Assembly (NCBI GenBank): GCA_016185365.1
Contig: JACPNP010000007.1
Location: 1 to 64,000 of the forward strand
Source of the DNA: Terriglobales bacterium
GTDB lineage: Bacteria > Acidobacteriota > Terriglobia > Terriglobales > Acidobacteriaceae
DNA: 64,000 nt
Direction: 5' to 3'
Part shown: in pieces, positions 52,085 to 60,733 of the stretch
Layout of the letters: every line of letters starts with the position of its first letter
How positions within the stretch are numbered: position 1 is the first letter of the stretch
Notes under the pieces: model-generated
What the model was told of the DNA's origin: nothing
The model's input: the letters and a program-made list of their open reading frames with translations, nothing else
Database searches by the model: none
Translations under genes and position numbers: made by a program

Positions 52085-52111
52085 GCACAGCCGGGGACGG
52101 CTGTGCCACAC
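52085..52111 (-). repeat. REP hairpin upstream of RAYT 2
   Basis: GCACAGCCG, loop GGGA, CGGCTGTGC, CACAC. On the minus strand it reads GTGTG followed by the stem, in the same orientation as the RAYT. Confidence 0.9.
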
Positions 52112-52174
52112 GAACCTTGCTTCAATTTCTTGCCTGGAAAAGACGATCTTCCCTGTCTTATCAATAGCAATCTC

Positions 52175-52194
52175 GGCGCGGGTGAACCCGCGCC
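52175..52194. repeat. Hairpin GGCGCGGG-TGAA-CCCGCGCC
   Basis: Perfect eight-base stem with TGAA loop. The identical 20 bases recur at 54042-54061, so the secreted-protein cluster 52370-54020 lies between two copies. Confidence 0.85.
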
Positions 52195-52212
52195 AATCAG
52201 TGCCCCCAAAAA

Positions 52213-52242
52213 CCTGGCGAAGGGCTTTAGCCCTTCGCCAGG
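52213..52242. repeat. Perfect 13-bp hairpin with TTTA loop
   Basis: CCTGGCGAAGGGC (52213-52225), loop TTTA, GCCCTTCGCCAGG (52230-52242). Together with 52085 and 52175 these hairpins account for most of the 300-base gap before the gene at 52370. Confidence 0.85.
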
Positions 52243-52369
52243 AACGGATTCGGCCCATCCTGAACTTTCCGCCTGCCGAGCAATGGGGTGATTGTCTTAT
52301 GGATTGAATTGGCAGGAGTCGTGAGACAATTCGTTCATTCTTTGCCAGTCTGACTCCGGAGTCCATTTC

Positions 52370-52840
52370 ATGAAGTTTCTTCGTGGCCCTGTCTCTCTGT
52401 TGCTCATCACAACCCTGTTTTCACAACCTGCATCGGCCGGTCTTGGCGGCGACAAAGCGATGTACGTCGGCGGCACTCTTGCATCCCCGCCCGAAAAGAC
52501 CGAGGGCAAACCGCGCCTCGGTGAGACCGACTTTTTGTTTGAATACAAGGGGAGTAGCCTGCATATCCCATTCCGGCAGATCAACAGCCTGGAATACGGT
52601 CAAAAGGCGGGAAGGAGGTTGGGGCTGGCAATCGCAGTTTCTCCGTTGTTCATCTTTTCCCACAAGCGCAGACACTTTCTCACGATCGGGTTTCTGGATG
52701 ACAACAACAAGCAACAGGCGGCAGTGTTGGAATTGGGCAAGAACGTCATATCTCCGCTTCTCAGCGGACTTGAGCAAAGGACAGGTAAAAAGGTTGAGTA
52801 CGAGGACGCCGAAGCTCGTAAGACCGCGGAAAAGAAATAG
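52370..52840 (+). CDS. Secreted conserved hypothetical protein, paralogue 1
   Basis: 156 residues. A signal peptide (VSLLLITTLFSQPASA) precedes GLGGDKAMYVGGTL, a beta-rich domain, LEYGQKAGRRLGLAIAV, a hydrophobic patch, then RHFLTIGFLDDNNKQQAAVLELGKNV and GLEQRTGKKVEYEDAEA. It is the first of two adjacent paralogues (next starts 10 bases later). I do not recognise a named family, but the high conservation between the copies shows constraint. Likely periplasmic or membrane associated. Confidence 0.72.
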   Translation: MKFLRGPVSLLLITTLFSQPASAGLGGDKAMYVGGTLASPPEKTEGKPRLGETDFLFEYKGSSLHIPFRQINSLEYGQKAGRRLGLAIAVSPLFIFSHKRRHFLTIGFLDDNNKQQAAVLELGKNVISPLLSGLEQRTGKKVEYEDAEARKTAEKK

Positions 52841-52849
52841 GGGAACAGT

Positions 52850-53323
52850 ATGAGATACAAAAAATCGCTGGCGCTATTACTCTCCATCGTCTTCTTTGTA
52901 GAGGGCAATCTGCTTTGGGCGGGCCTTGGGAGTGATAAAGCAATGTATGTTGGGGGCACCGTCAGCGCTATCCCGGATGGGTCGGAAGGAATACTTTCCA
53001 CAAAGAATGAGCACGTATTGATGTTTACCTATGGTGGGAATAAAGTCGAGATTCCATATGAAAAGGTAAACGATCTCGAATATGGACAGAAAGCCGGGCG
53101 CAGACTCGGCGTGGCGATTGCGGTCACCTGGATGGCCTTGTTCTCAAAGAAACGCAAGCACTTCCTTACGATCGGATTCACCGATGCAGAAGACAAACAG
53201 CAAGCTGCGGTGTTCGAGCTGGGCAAGAATACTGTACGAGTCACGCTTGCCAGCCTGGAAGCACGGACCGGGCGGAAAGTGGACTACGAGGATGAGGAAG
53301 CTCGCAATAGTGGCCGCAACTAG
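52850..53323 (+). CDS. Secreted conserved hypothetical protein, paralogue 2
   Basis: 157 residues, similar to the preceding protein over its whole length: signal peptide, GLGSDKAMYVGGTV, LEYGQKAGRRLGVAIAV, KRKHFLTIGFTDAEDKQQAAVFELGKNT, LEARTGRKVDYEDEEA. The two genes probably arose by tandem duplication and diverged, mostly in the N-terminal half. The third gene of the group starts within its 3' end (53292). Confidence 0.72.
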   Translation: MRYKKSLALLLSIVFFVEGNLLWAGLGSDKAMYVGGTVSAIPDGSEGILSTKNEHVLMFTYGGNKVEIPYEKVNDLEYGQKAGRRLGVAIAVTWMALFSKKRKHFLTIGFTDAEDKQQAAVFELGKNTVRVTLASLEARTGRKVDYEDEEARNSGRN

Positions 53324-54020
53324 AGCTAATATATTCATCATTGGATGCATTCTTTCCATCGCACTCACCTGTTCCGCGCAGACTGGAGATCACCCGGTCC
53401 CGCAGGCGCCGTTTGAGATTAAGGAAAGGCCTGCTGAGACCACTCCTGTCGTAACACTTAAACCCCCTGCTGCCTCCCTTAAAGAGGTGAGGCGCATCTA
53501 TGTTGAGGGCTTTGGAGACGATGTAACTTCAAAACAGATCCAAGCGAATGTTGTCGCCCAGCTCACATCGAACGGCACTTTTGTGGTCACGGAAGTAAAG
53601 GAAAAGGCAGACGCCATCCTCAAGGGCTCAGCGTTGGAAAAAACGTCGCAGGAAGCCCATTCCTATAGCACCGGGACGGCCGCAGGTTCGGCTGCGGGAA
53701 GTCATAGTGGGACGGTGTCAGGACGCATATCCGGCGGTACAGGATCGATCTCGGGTGAATCCAGCGGCGGATTTCATTCAGCAGCGGCCGCGATCAACGA
53801 TTCTTATTCTTCGACTGAAACCGTCAACGATGCGCGAATCGCCGTTCGCCTGGTAAATCAAGAAGGGGACATTATTTGGGCCACTGCCCAAGAAAGCAAA
53901 GGCGCAAAGTACAAAGGCGCGAGTGCTGATGTCGCGGATAAGGTCGTAAAACAGCTTCTGAGGGACCTGGAAAAGCAAAAGGAACTGAAATTGGAAAAGA
54001 AGGATTCAACAAATCAGTGA
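53292..54020 (+). CDS. Secreted hypothetical protein with Gly/Ser-rich centre
   Basis: About 242 residues from ATG 53292, overlapping the previous gene by 32 bases; a later GTG near 53310 is also possible. Signal peptide IFIIGCILSIALTCSA, then an alpha/beta domain with VRRIYVEGFGDDVTSKQIQANVVAQLTSNGTFVVTEVKEKADAILKG, a Gly/Ser-rich stretch of about 60 residues, and NDARIAVRLVNQEGDIIWATAQES. The domain resembles the one in the protein at 60206 (RTIYLTP, AVLKSELVHNGF, KADAVL). It may belong to CsgG/LpoB-like fold proteins; function unknown. Confidence 0.65.
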   Translation: MRKLAIVAATRANIFIIGCILSIALTCSAQTGDHPVPQAPFEIKERPAETTPVVTLKPPAASLKEVRRIYVEGFGDDVTSKQIQANVVAQLTSNGTFVVTEVKEKADAILKGSALEKTSQEAHSYSTGTAAGSAAGSHSGTVSGRISGGTGSISGESSGGFHSAAAAINDSYSSTETVNDARIAVRLVNQEGDIIWATAQESKGAKYKGASADVADKVVKQLLRDLEKQKELKLEKKDSTNQ

Positions 54021-54041
54021 CGGTGAACCTCGATTTCAATT

Positions 54042-54061
54042 GGCGCGGGTGAACCCGCGCC
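54042..54061. repeat. Hairpin GGCGCGGG-TGAA-CCCGCGCC, second copy
   Basis: Identical to 52175-52194. It lies between the convergent gene at 53292 and gatB and could also end transcription. Confidence 0.85.
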
Positions 54062-54087
54062 CTGACTGGCAGATTTACAACAACAGC

Positions 54088-55566
54088 CTACCCTTCCAAC
54101 TTCTTCGCCAACAGCTCATTCACCACCTGCGGATTGGCCTGGCCCTTGCTCGCTTTCATCACCTGGCCTACGAAGAAGGCGATCACCGTCTTCTTTCCGG
54201 CGCGATACTGCTCCAGCTGCTTGGGGTTCGCGGCAATCACCTCGTCAATGATCTTCTCCAGCGCTGAGGTGTCGGTGGACTGCCGCGGGCTTCCCTCTTC
54301 GGCATAGACCGCGGGAAAATCCTTGCCCCGCTCGAAGCAAAGGTCGTAGAGGTCCTTCAGCATCTTGCCGCTGATGGCGCCGGATTCCACCAGGTCTGCC
54401 GAAGCGGCCACACCCTTCATCGAGATGGGCGACTGCTCGATCTCCAGACCCTTCGCTTTCAGGCGGCCGAGGATCTCGCCCTGGACAAGATTAGCCACGC
54501 GCTTCGGGTTCTTCGCGTGCTTCGCCGCCTCCTCGAACTGGTCAGCCAGCGATCGGGTGAGCGTAAGCACGCCGGCGTCCTGTTCGGTGATGCCGTACTC
54601 CCGCACCAGGCGCGCGCGCCGCGCCTCCGGCAGCTCCGGCAGCGATTCCCGGATCTTCGCCTGCCATGCCGCCGAGACCACAAGCGGCAGCAGGTCCGGC
54701 TCCGGGAAATAACGGTAATCGTGCGCCTGCTCCTTCGAGCGCATGGAGTACGTTTTGCCTTCGTTCGCGTTGTAGAGCCGGGTCTCCTGCGCCACCGAGC
54801 CGCCGGACTCGAGCAGCAGCACCTGGCGCTCGATCTCATGCTCCAGCGCCGCCTTGATGAAGCGGAAGCTGTTCACGTTCTTCACTTCGGCCTTGGTGCC
54901 GAACTTTTCTGCGCCGTGCGGCCGCACGCTGATGTTGGCGTCGCAGCGCAGCGAGCCTTCTTCCATGTTGCAGTCACTCACGCCGGTGTAGAGGATGATC
55001 TCCTTCAACCGCGTCAGGTATTCGAAGGCCTCCTCCGGCGAGCGCATGTCCGGCTCGCTGACGATCTCGATCAGCGGCACGCCCGAACGGTTCAGGTCGA
55101 TGTAAGTGCGCTCGGCCGAATCCGGAAAGCCGTCATGCAGGCTCTTGCCCGCATCCTCTTCCATGTGCAGGCGCGTAATGCCGATGCGCTTGGCTTCATG
55201 GTTCAGCTTGATCTCGATGTAGCCGTGCTCGGCCAGCGGCTTGTCATACTGCGAGATCTGGTAGCCCTTGGGCAGATCAGGATAGAAATAATTCTTGCGC
55301 GCGAAGATGGACGTTTCATTGACGCGGCAGTTCAGCGCCGACGACGCCAGCACCGCGAACTCCACCGCCTTCTCATTCAGCACCGGAAGCGCGCCCGGCA
55401 GGCCCAGGCACGTGGGACAGACGTTCGTGTTCGGAGGCGCTCCGAATTTCGTCGAGCAGCCGCAGAAGGCCTTGGTCGCCGTCAGCAGCTGGACGTGGAC
55501 CTCGAGACCGATGACGGCCTCGTACTTGGCGATGGCGGCCTTGATGTCGGCGGAAGCGGTTGCCAT
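54088..55566 (-). CDS. gatB: Aspartyl/glutamyl-tRNA amidotransferase subunit B
   Basis: 492 residues. The signature [16 protein letters not shown] with [19 protein letters not shown] (zinc cysteines) and [19 protein letters not shown] mark the catalytic cradle. The C-terminal YqeY/GatB tail domain (ending [15 protein letters not shown]) is complete. It transamidates mischarged tRNA-Gln and tRNA-Asn with GatA and GatC, which are not in the window. Thus the organism uses the indirect route, consistent with the tRNA-Gln(TTG) at 24981. Confidence 0.97.
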   Translation of the reverse strand: MATASADIKAAIAKYEAVIGLEVHVQLLTATKAFCGCSTKFGAPPNTNVCPTCLGLPGALPVLNEKAVEFAVLASSALNCRVNETSIFARKNYFYPDLPKGYQISQYDKPLAEHGYIEIKLNHEAKRIGITRLHMEEDAGKSLHDGFPDSAERTYIDLNRSGVPLIEIVSEPDMRSPEEAFEYLTRLKEIILYTGVSDCNMEEGSLRCDANISVRPHGAEKFGTKAEVKNVNSFRFIKAALEHEIERQVLLLESGGSVAQETRLYNANEGKTYSMRSKEQAHDYRYFPEPDLLPLVVSAAWQAKIRESLPELPEARRARLVREYGITEQDAGVLTLTRSLADQFEEAAKHAKNPKRVANLVQGEILGRLKAKGLEIEQSPISMKGVAASADLVESGAISGKMLKDLYDLCFERGKDFPAVYAEEGSPRQSTDTSALEKIIDEVIAANPKQLEQYRAGKKTVIAFFVGQVMKASKGQANPQVVNELLAKKLEG

Positions 55567-55615
55567 AGAGTCTTGATTATAGATTTTCTTCGACTTCAGT
55601 GGCGCAGGTGGCCGA

Positions 55616-56947
55616 TCACGCGTTGGCCTTCATCGCACGGTGACCTATGTCTTTGCGGAAATACATCCCGTCAAAGTGGATCTTGCCTGCTGCCTCGTAC
55701 GCGCGGCTGAGCGCTTGCTCCAGGGACGCGCCACGCGCGGTCACGCCCAAAATGCGTCCGCCGGAAGTGACCAGCCGCGATTGCGAGGGCGAGACGCCCT
55801 CGTCATTGCCGGCGAGGACGCCGGCGCTACTTCGCGCCGTCCCCGCGTGAAAGACCTTCACGCCTTGGACCAGCGCGGCTTCGTCCAGACCGCGGATCGG
55901 TTTCCCGACCTCATACGCGCCGGGATATCCGCCCGAGGCGATCACCACGCACGCCGTCGCCTCCTTCGACCACGTAAACTCTTCTTCACGCAGGCGTCCG
56001 TCGGCCGCGGCAGTGAAGATCTCCGCCAGGTCGCTCTCCAGGCGCAGGAGGATGGGCTGGGTCTCGGGATCGCCGAAGCGGCAGTTGAACTCCAGCACCT
56101 GCGGCCCTCGCGCGGTCATCATCAGGCCGCAGTAAAGCACACCGCGATACTCCGCCTCTTCCTGTTTCATGCCCGCGATCACCGGTCGGGCCACGTGATG
56201 CAGCAGCCATTCACGCATCTGCGGATCGAGCAGCGCGTCGATGGAATACGCGCCCATGCCGCCGGTGTTCGCGCCGGTGTCACCCTCACCGATGCGCTTG
56301 TGGTCCTGCGCCGGCGCCAGCGGCACCAGGCGCTCACCGTCACTCACCACCAGGAACGAAAGTTCCTCGCCATCCAGGAACTCCTCGATGACCACGCTCG
56401 CGCCGGCCGCGCCCAGCATCGCGCCACTCAACATCTCTTTTGCGACCGCTGCGGCTTCGTCGCGGTTCTCCGCGATCACCACGCCCTTGCCCGCGGCCAG
56501 CCCGTCGGCCTTCACCACGATCCTGCCGTGCAGGTGGACCAGCGCGTCACTCACGTCTTTCTCGCTGGCGCAGACCGCGTAATGTCCGGTGGGGATGTTG
56601 TGTCGGCGCATGAACTCCTTGGCGAAGGCCTTGCTCGCTTCCAGGCGCGCCGCGCGCTGCGTGGGGCCGAAGATGCGCAGGCCGCGTTTTTGAAACTCAT
56701 CCACCACGCCGAGCGTGAGCGGCAGTTCCGGGCCGACCACCGTAAGGTCGGGCGCGAGCTTCGACGCGATCCCCAGCAGCGCCTCGATGTCCTTGCCGTC
56801 CCAGGCCAGGCACTCCACGCCCGGTTCCGCGGCGATGCCGCCGTTGCCCGGCGCGCAATAGATCGTCGGCGCTCGCGGCGACTGCGCCAGCTTCCACACC
56901 AGCGCGTGCTCGCGTCCGCCGCTGCCCAGCACCAGTATCTTCATCAT
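55616..56947 (-). CDS. purD: Phosphoribosylamine-glycine ligase, with REP-derived insertion
   Basis: 443 residues against about 425 usual. [22 protein letters not shown], the ATP-grasp region [17 protein letters not shown] and [18 protein letters not shown]-type metal site (here [13 protein letters not shown]) are normal. Near residue 380 the sequence VFHAGTA and [13 protein letters not shown], adjacent in other PurD proteins, are separated by [20 protein letters not shown], which is encoded by a double hairpin of REP type (55777-55830). The reading frame is kept. It makes glycinamide ribonucleotide in purine synthesis and is presumably functional. Confidence 0.95.
   Translation of the reverse strand: MMKILVLGSGGREHALVWKLAQSPRAPTIYCAPGNGGIAAEPGVECLAWDGKDIEALLGIASKLAPDLTVVGPELPLTLGVVDEFQKRGLRIFGPTQRAARLEASKAFAKEFMRRHNIPTGHYAVCASEKDVSDALVHLHGRIVVKADGLAAGKGVVIAENRDEAAAVAKEMLSGAMLGAAGASVVIEEFLDGEELSFLVVSDGERLVPLAPAQDHKRIGEGDTGANTGGMGAYSIDALLDPQMREWLLHHVARPVIAGMKQEEAEYRGVLYCGLMMTARGPQVLEFNCRFGDPETQPILLRLESDLAEIFTAAADGRLREEEFTWSKEATACVVIASGGYPGAYEVGKPIRGLDEAALVQGVKVFHAGTARSSAGVLAGNDEGVSPSQSRLVTSGGRILGVTARGASLEQALSRAYEAAGKIHFDGMYFRKDIGHRAMKANA
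55777..55830 (-). repeat. REP-type double hairpin inside purD
   Basis: On the minus strand: GTAGC then GCCGGCG-TCCT-CGCCGGC, then ACGAGGGCG-TCT-CGCCCTCGC. Both hairpins match those at 13011-13032 and 12986-13006, in the same order. About 54 bases, a multiple of three. Confidence 0.88.
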
Positions 56948-56980
56948 GAAAAAGTGTACATGGAGTCGCGGGCGCCGCGC

Positions 56981-57358
56981 CTACTCCGCGACCTCATATC
57001 CGGCGGCACGCAACGTGCTGACCGCGCGCGCGAATTCGGCGGATTTCACCAGGAGGTAATCCGTGTCGTACGTCGAGACGATAAAAATGCCGATGCCGGC
57101 TTCGGCCAGCGGCTTGCTCAGCCCGGCCACCACCCCGGTCACGCCGAAGGGGATCGGGCCTTCCAGATTCAGGCAGCGCCAGTCACGCTCAGCCTTCTCC
57201 ACGTCCGCGGGGACGTGCGCCTGCTCGCACACGATGGAAAGTTCGTCCTTCGTCTGTGTCAGCGAATAGAAAGATCCTCCCGTGGCCCAGGCGGGGATGC
57301 GCGCATCGGGCGCCAGGCGGACGATGCAGAAAATGGGGGTAAGCGCGGTCAGCTTCAT
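56981..57358 (-). CDS. ACT-domain protein (CASTOR/ACT_7 type)
   Basis: 125 residues: an N-terminal beta-alpha part (TPIFCIVRLAPDARIPAWATGGSFYSLTQTKDELSIVCEQ) and a C-terminal ACT half (GVTGVVAGLSKPLAEAGIGIFIVSTYDTDYLLVKSAEFARAVSTLRAAGYEV). Such proteins bind amino acids. The ATG overlaps the stop of the adenosine deaminase gene, so the two are translationally coupled; how they act together is not known. Confidence 0.87.
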   Translation of the reverse strand: MKLTALTPIFCIVRLAPDARIPAWATGGSFYSLTQTKDELSIVCEQAHVPADVEKAERDWRCLNLEGPIPFGVTGVVAGLSKPLAEAGIGIFIVSTYDTDYLLVKSAEFARAVSTLRAAGYEVAE

Positions 57359-58416
57359 GTCCGGTCACACAGTTCGAGGAATCTTACCTTTTCTTCCGCC
57401 GGGAGAAAACTGGCCTCAAAGGAATTACGCGCCAGCTCGCGCAACTGGTCTTTCGTGAACCCGAATGCCTCGTGCGCGATCCGGTACTCGTGATCCAGCG
57501 TGGTGTGGAACATGGTGGGGTCATCGGTGTTGAGCGTAACCATCAACCCGGCATCGAACATGCGCTTGACCGGATGCAGCTCCAGCGATGGGCAGCATCC
57601 CGTCCTGAGGTTCGAGGACACGCAGACTTCGATCGGGATCTGCGACTCGGCCAGATGCTCCATCAATTCCGGATCGTCCACCGCGTGCAGTCCGTGGCCG
57701 ATACGCTCCGCGCCGATGTTCAGCGCCGCCCACACGGACTCCGCGCCGGCGCTCTCTCCGGCGTGGACAGTCAGACGCAGCCCGGCGTCACGGGCACGGG
57801 CGTAGACTTCGCGGAAGTCGCCCGCCGGCCCGCGGGCTTCGTCGCCGCCGATGCCGAACCCCGCGATGCTGGTTCGGCCCTGCGCCTTCAACTGCCGGTC
57901 GCGCAGCGCGACCGTGGTTTCCACCACGCGCGCGGCCTCTTCCACGCCGAAATTGCGCACCGCATCGAACAGCCACAGCAGCGACGTGCCGAAATCTTTT
58001 TCCGCTCGTTTGCGTCCACGTTCCATGCCCTCGAACAGCGGCGCGAACACCCCCCCGCGCCAATGGATGATCCCCACCGAGACATACACCTCGGCATGGA
58101 GCACATTCTGCGCAGCCAGCGCGCGGCACAGGTTGTGGGTGATCAGCTCGTAGTCTTCCGGCGTGCGCAATCGTTCGGTCACCGCTTTGAACGCCATCAG
58201 GAAGCCGAAGAAATTCGAATAGTCATAAAGTCGCTGCACTTTTTCCAGCGTAAGCAGCTCACCGCCGAGAGGGTCAGGCTGGTACCGGTTGTTCTGCGCG
58301 GGCAGCGGCGTGGGATGTCGTTGGCTCAACTCCACCAGCGTGGGGGCGTCCACCGAACCTTCCAGATGAAGGTGCAACTCGGCCTTGGGCAGGCGCTGGA
58401 TGAAGTCAGCGATCAT
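57355..58416 (-). CDS. Adenosine deaminase-family enzyme
   Basis: 353 residues. Zinc and catalytic residues are in AELHLHLEGS (HxH), VHAGESAG (His and Glu), IGHGLHAVDDPELM and NTDDPTMF. It is complete and of normal length. The family includes adenosine deaminase, adenine deaminase and the aminodeoxyfutalosine deaminase of the futalosine menaquinone route; which one cannot be decided here. It is coupled to the following ACT protein. Confidence 0.88.
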   Translation of the reverse strand: MIADFIQRLPKAELHLHLEGSVDAPTLVELSQRHPTPLPAQNNRYQPDPLGGELLTLEKVQRLYDYSNFFGFLMAFKAVTERLRTPEDYELITHNLCRALAAQNVLHAEVYVSVGIIHWRGGVFAPLFEGMERGRKRAEKDFGTSLLWLFDAVRNFGVEEAARVVETTVALRDRQLKAQGRTSIAGFGIGGDEARGPAGDFREVYARARDAGLRLTVHAGESAGAESVWAALNIGAERIGHGLHAVDDPELMEHLAESQIPIEVCVSSNLRTGCCPSLELHPVKRMFDAGLMVTLNTDDPTMFHTTLDHEYRIAHEAFGFTKDQLRELARNSFEASFLPAEEKVRFLELCDRT

Positions 58417-58436
58417 CGCGCCCTGTCATCATCCGA

Positions 58437-59936
58437 TCATCTCTGGAGCGCAAACTCGCTGTGATTGCGGCTGTAAGCGAAGTAAATGCCCAGGCCGATG
58501 ACCAGCCAGACCACGAACCCGATCCAGTTCATGATGGTCAGCCCGCCCATCAGCAATCCGCAGAGGATCACGGTCGCGACCGGCGCCACGGGCCCGCCGG
58601 GGGCGCGGAAACCGCGCGCTCGGCCCGCATCGCGCTTGCGCAGGATGAGCACGCCCAGCGCCACCAGAGTAAAGGCGAAGAGCGTGCCGAGGTTCGAGAG
58701 ATTGGCCAGCGTGCCGATGTCCAGCAGCCCGCCGCCGAGTCCCACCACCACGCCTGCGATCCAGGTGGAGATGTGCGGGGTGCGGAAGCGCGGATGGACC
58801 GCGCTGAATAGCTTGGGCAGCAAGCCGTCCCGCGACATGGCATACCACACCCGCGCCTGGCCGATCTGGAAGACCAGCAGCGAACTGATCATGCCCATGA
58901 TGGCGCCGAACAGGACGCCGGCGCGCACCCACCCGAGGTTGTACTTCTTCAGCACCTCCACCACCGGCGCCGCGGGATCGAGCGAGCCCCACTTCTCCAT
59001 GCCGGTCAGCACCACGACCACGGAGATATAGAGGATGGTGCACACGATCAGCGTGGCGATGATCCCGATAGGCACGTCGCGCTGAGGATTTTTCGCCTCC
59101 TCCGCCGCGGTCGAGACCGAATCGAACCCGATATAGGTGAAGAAGATGATAGAACCACCGGTCAGCAATCCGGCATAGCCATTGGGCATGAACGGCGTCC
59201 AGTTGTCGGTCTTGATGAAGCTGGCGCCGGCGATCACGAAGGCGAAGATGGCCGCGATCTTCAGCAACACCATGATGTTGTTGGTGGTCGCCGACTCCTT
59301 GATGCCGCGCACCAGCACCACGGTCAGCAACATCACGATCAGGAACGCGGGAAGATTGAACGCGCCGTTGTATTTGAATCCCTCCGGCGCCGCCAGGAAC
59401 GTGGGCTGGATCAGCCAGGCCGGCAGGTGGATGCCGAACAAGTCAAACAGGTTCACGATGTGCGCGGAAAATCCGACGCCGACCGCCATGTTGCTGACGG
59501 CGTATTCCAGGATCAGGTCCCAGCCGATGATCCAGGCGATGAACTCGCCCATGGTCGCATACGTGTAGGTGTAGGCCGACCCCGCGATGGGGATCATCGA
59601 GGCCATCTCCGCGTAGCACAGCGCGGCGAAGGCGCAGGCGATGGCCACCAGCACGAACGAGAGCGCGATGCTGGGCCCCGCCCCCGGCCGTCCGAACGTC
59701 TGCGAGCCGTAGATCAGGTACTCCAGGATGGGCGCGTGCCACAGCGAAGGCGCGCTGAACTGCTCCCCGCGGATGGCTGTCCCCACCACCGTGAAGATGC
59801 CGGACCCGATCACCGCGCCGATGCCGAGCGACGTAAGCGCCACCGGCCCCAGTGTCTTCTTCAGCCGCGTCTCCGGATTTTCGGAGTCAGCGATCAGCTT
59901 GTCGATGGATTTCTTGGCGAAGAGTTGAGAGGACAT
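58437..59936 (-). CDS. APC-family amino-acid permease
   Basis: 499 residues with 12-13 membrane segments. The GIGAVIGSGIFTVVGTAI motif in the first helix binds the amino-acid backbone in APC transporters, and IIFFTYIGFDSVSTAAEEAKNPQRDVPIGI in the middle is the conserved helix 6 region of the cationic amino acid transporter group. A basic N-terminus (FAKKSIDKLIADSENPETRLKKTLG) matches the YfnA/CAT subtype. Substrate probably a branched or cationic amino acid. Confidence 0.93.
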   Translation of the reverse strand: MSSQLFAKKSIDKLIADSENPETRLKKTLGPVALTSLGIGAVIGSGIFTVVGTAIRGEQFSAPSLWHAPILEYLIYGSQTFGRPGAGPSIALSFVLVAIACAFAALCYAEMASMIPIAGSAYTYTYATMGEFIAWIIGWDLILEYAVSNMAVGVGFSAHIVNLFDLFGIHLPAWLIQPTFLAAPEGFKYNGAFNLPAFLIVMLLTVVLVRGIKESATTNNIMVLLKIAAIFAFVIAGASFIKTDNWTPFMPNGYAGLLTGGSIIFFTYIGFDSVSTAAEEAKNPQRDVPIGIIATLIVCTILYISVVVVLTGMEKWGSLDPAAPVVEVLKKYNLGWVRAGVLFGAIMGMISSLLVFQIGQARVWYAMSRDGLLPKLFSAVHPRFRTPHISTWIAGVVVGLGGGLLDIGTLANLSNLGTLFAFTLVALGVLILRKRDAGRARGFRAPGGPVAPVATVILCGLLMGGLTIMNWIGFVVWLVIGLGIYFAYSRNHSEFALQR

Positions 59937-60023
59937 GTCGGCGGTCGGCTCCAGAGCGTGGATTGAGACCCGTCCGCCGTCCGCCGCAATAGCGCCGCGG
60001 CGGACAGTGGACCTTCGGTCTGC

Positions 60024-60176
60024 TTAGCGCTTCGACGTGCCGCGCACCATCTTCTTCACTTTGCGCTTGGCGGACCCGCGCGCGTGGGTGCGCTTGGCTT
60101 TCGGCGCCGCCTTCTTGCGCGCCGTCCGTTTGGCTTTCTTGCGTTCGTCTTTCGAGAGTTTCGTGGTATTGGCCAT
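60024..60176 (-). CDS. Very small, highly basic protein
   Basis: 50 residues beginning MANTTKLSKDERKKAKRTAR and ending MVRGTSKR, with about half of all residues Lys or Arg plus several Ala, Thr and Ser; only two acidic residues. The ATG is at 60176; the ribosome site is weak (AGAAAG). Its composition resembles small histone H1-like or ribosome-associated basic proteins of GC-rich bacteria. Codon use is regular and no stop interrupts. It lies between the permease and the secreted protein gene. Confidence 0.6.
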   Translation of the reverse strand: MANTTKLSKDERKKAKRTARKKAAPKAKRTHARGSAKRKVKKMVRGTSKR

Positions 60177-60205
60177 AAGTGTCTGTTTTCTTTCTTGGGA
60201 TCGGA

Positions 60206-60676
60206 TTATTGATGCGGCTTCTTCTTGTCTTTTTCCTGGTTCTTGGTGATCAGATCATCTTTCGCCAGACGGATGGCGGAGGCAATGTTCCGGGCTTCCG
60301 CGTTCACCAGCTTGTCCAGGTCGTCGCCGGACTTGGTCCGCCCGCCGCTCCAGATCATGGAGTGCGCGGCGTTCTCCAGCATGGCGGAGGTCTCCACGTT
60401 GTTCTTGCCGGCGCCGCTGGAGAGGGTGACCTCAACGGTCAACACCGCATCCGCCTTCTCCGCCTTTGGGACCACGGCAAATCCGTTGTGGACCAGCTCA
60501 GATTTCAGCACCGCCTGGAAGCGTGCGGAATTCGTACCGCCCTCGATGGGCGTGAGATAGATGGTGCGGATCGAGTCGAGGTCTTTTTCCTGCACCAGCG
60601 CTGTTGCCGCAATCACGAGGAACAGTGCCGCGAGGATCGGCAGGACAATACCGGAACGGAAGAGCCTTGAGGTCAT
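60206..60676 (-). CDS. Secreted hypothetical protein, distant relative of the 53292 protein
   Basis: 156 residues. N-terminal membrane or signal segment IVLPILAALFLVIAATALV, then IRTIYLTPIEGGTNSARFQAVLKSELVHNGFAVVPKAEKADAVLTVEVTLSS and a C-terminal helix, ending with a charged tail (KNQEKDKKKPHQ). The domain order and several residues match the protein at 53292, but without its Gly/Ser insert. Function unknown. Confidence 0.7.
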   Translation of the reverse strand: MTSRLFRSGIVLPILAALFLVIAATALVQEKDLDSIRTIYLTPIEGGTNSARFQAVLKSELVHNGFAVVPKAEKADAVLTVEVTLSSGAGKNNVETSAMLENAAHSMIWSGGRTKSGDDLDKLVNAEARNIASAIRLAKDDLITKNQEKDKKKPHQ

Positions 60677-60733
60677 GCGGTTTGGATTCCCACGGATCGA
60701 GGATTTCGCGACGGATGAGGCCCGTATCGATGG

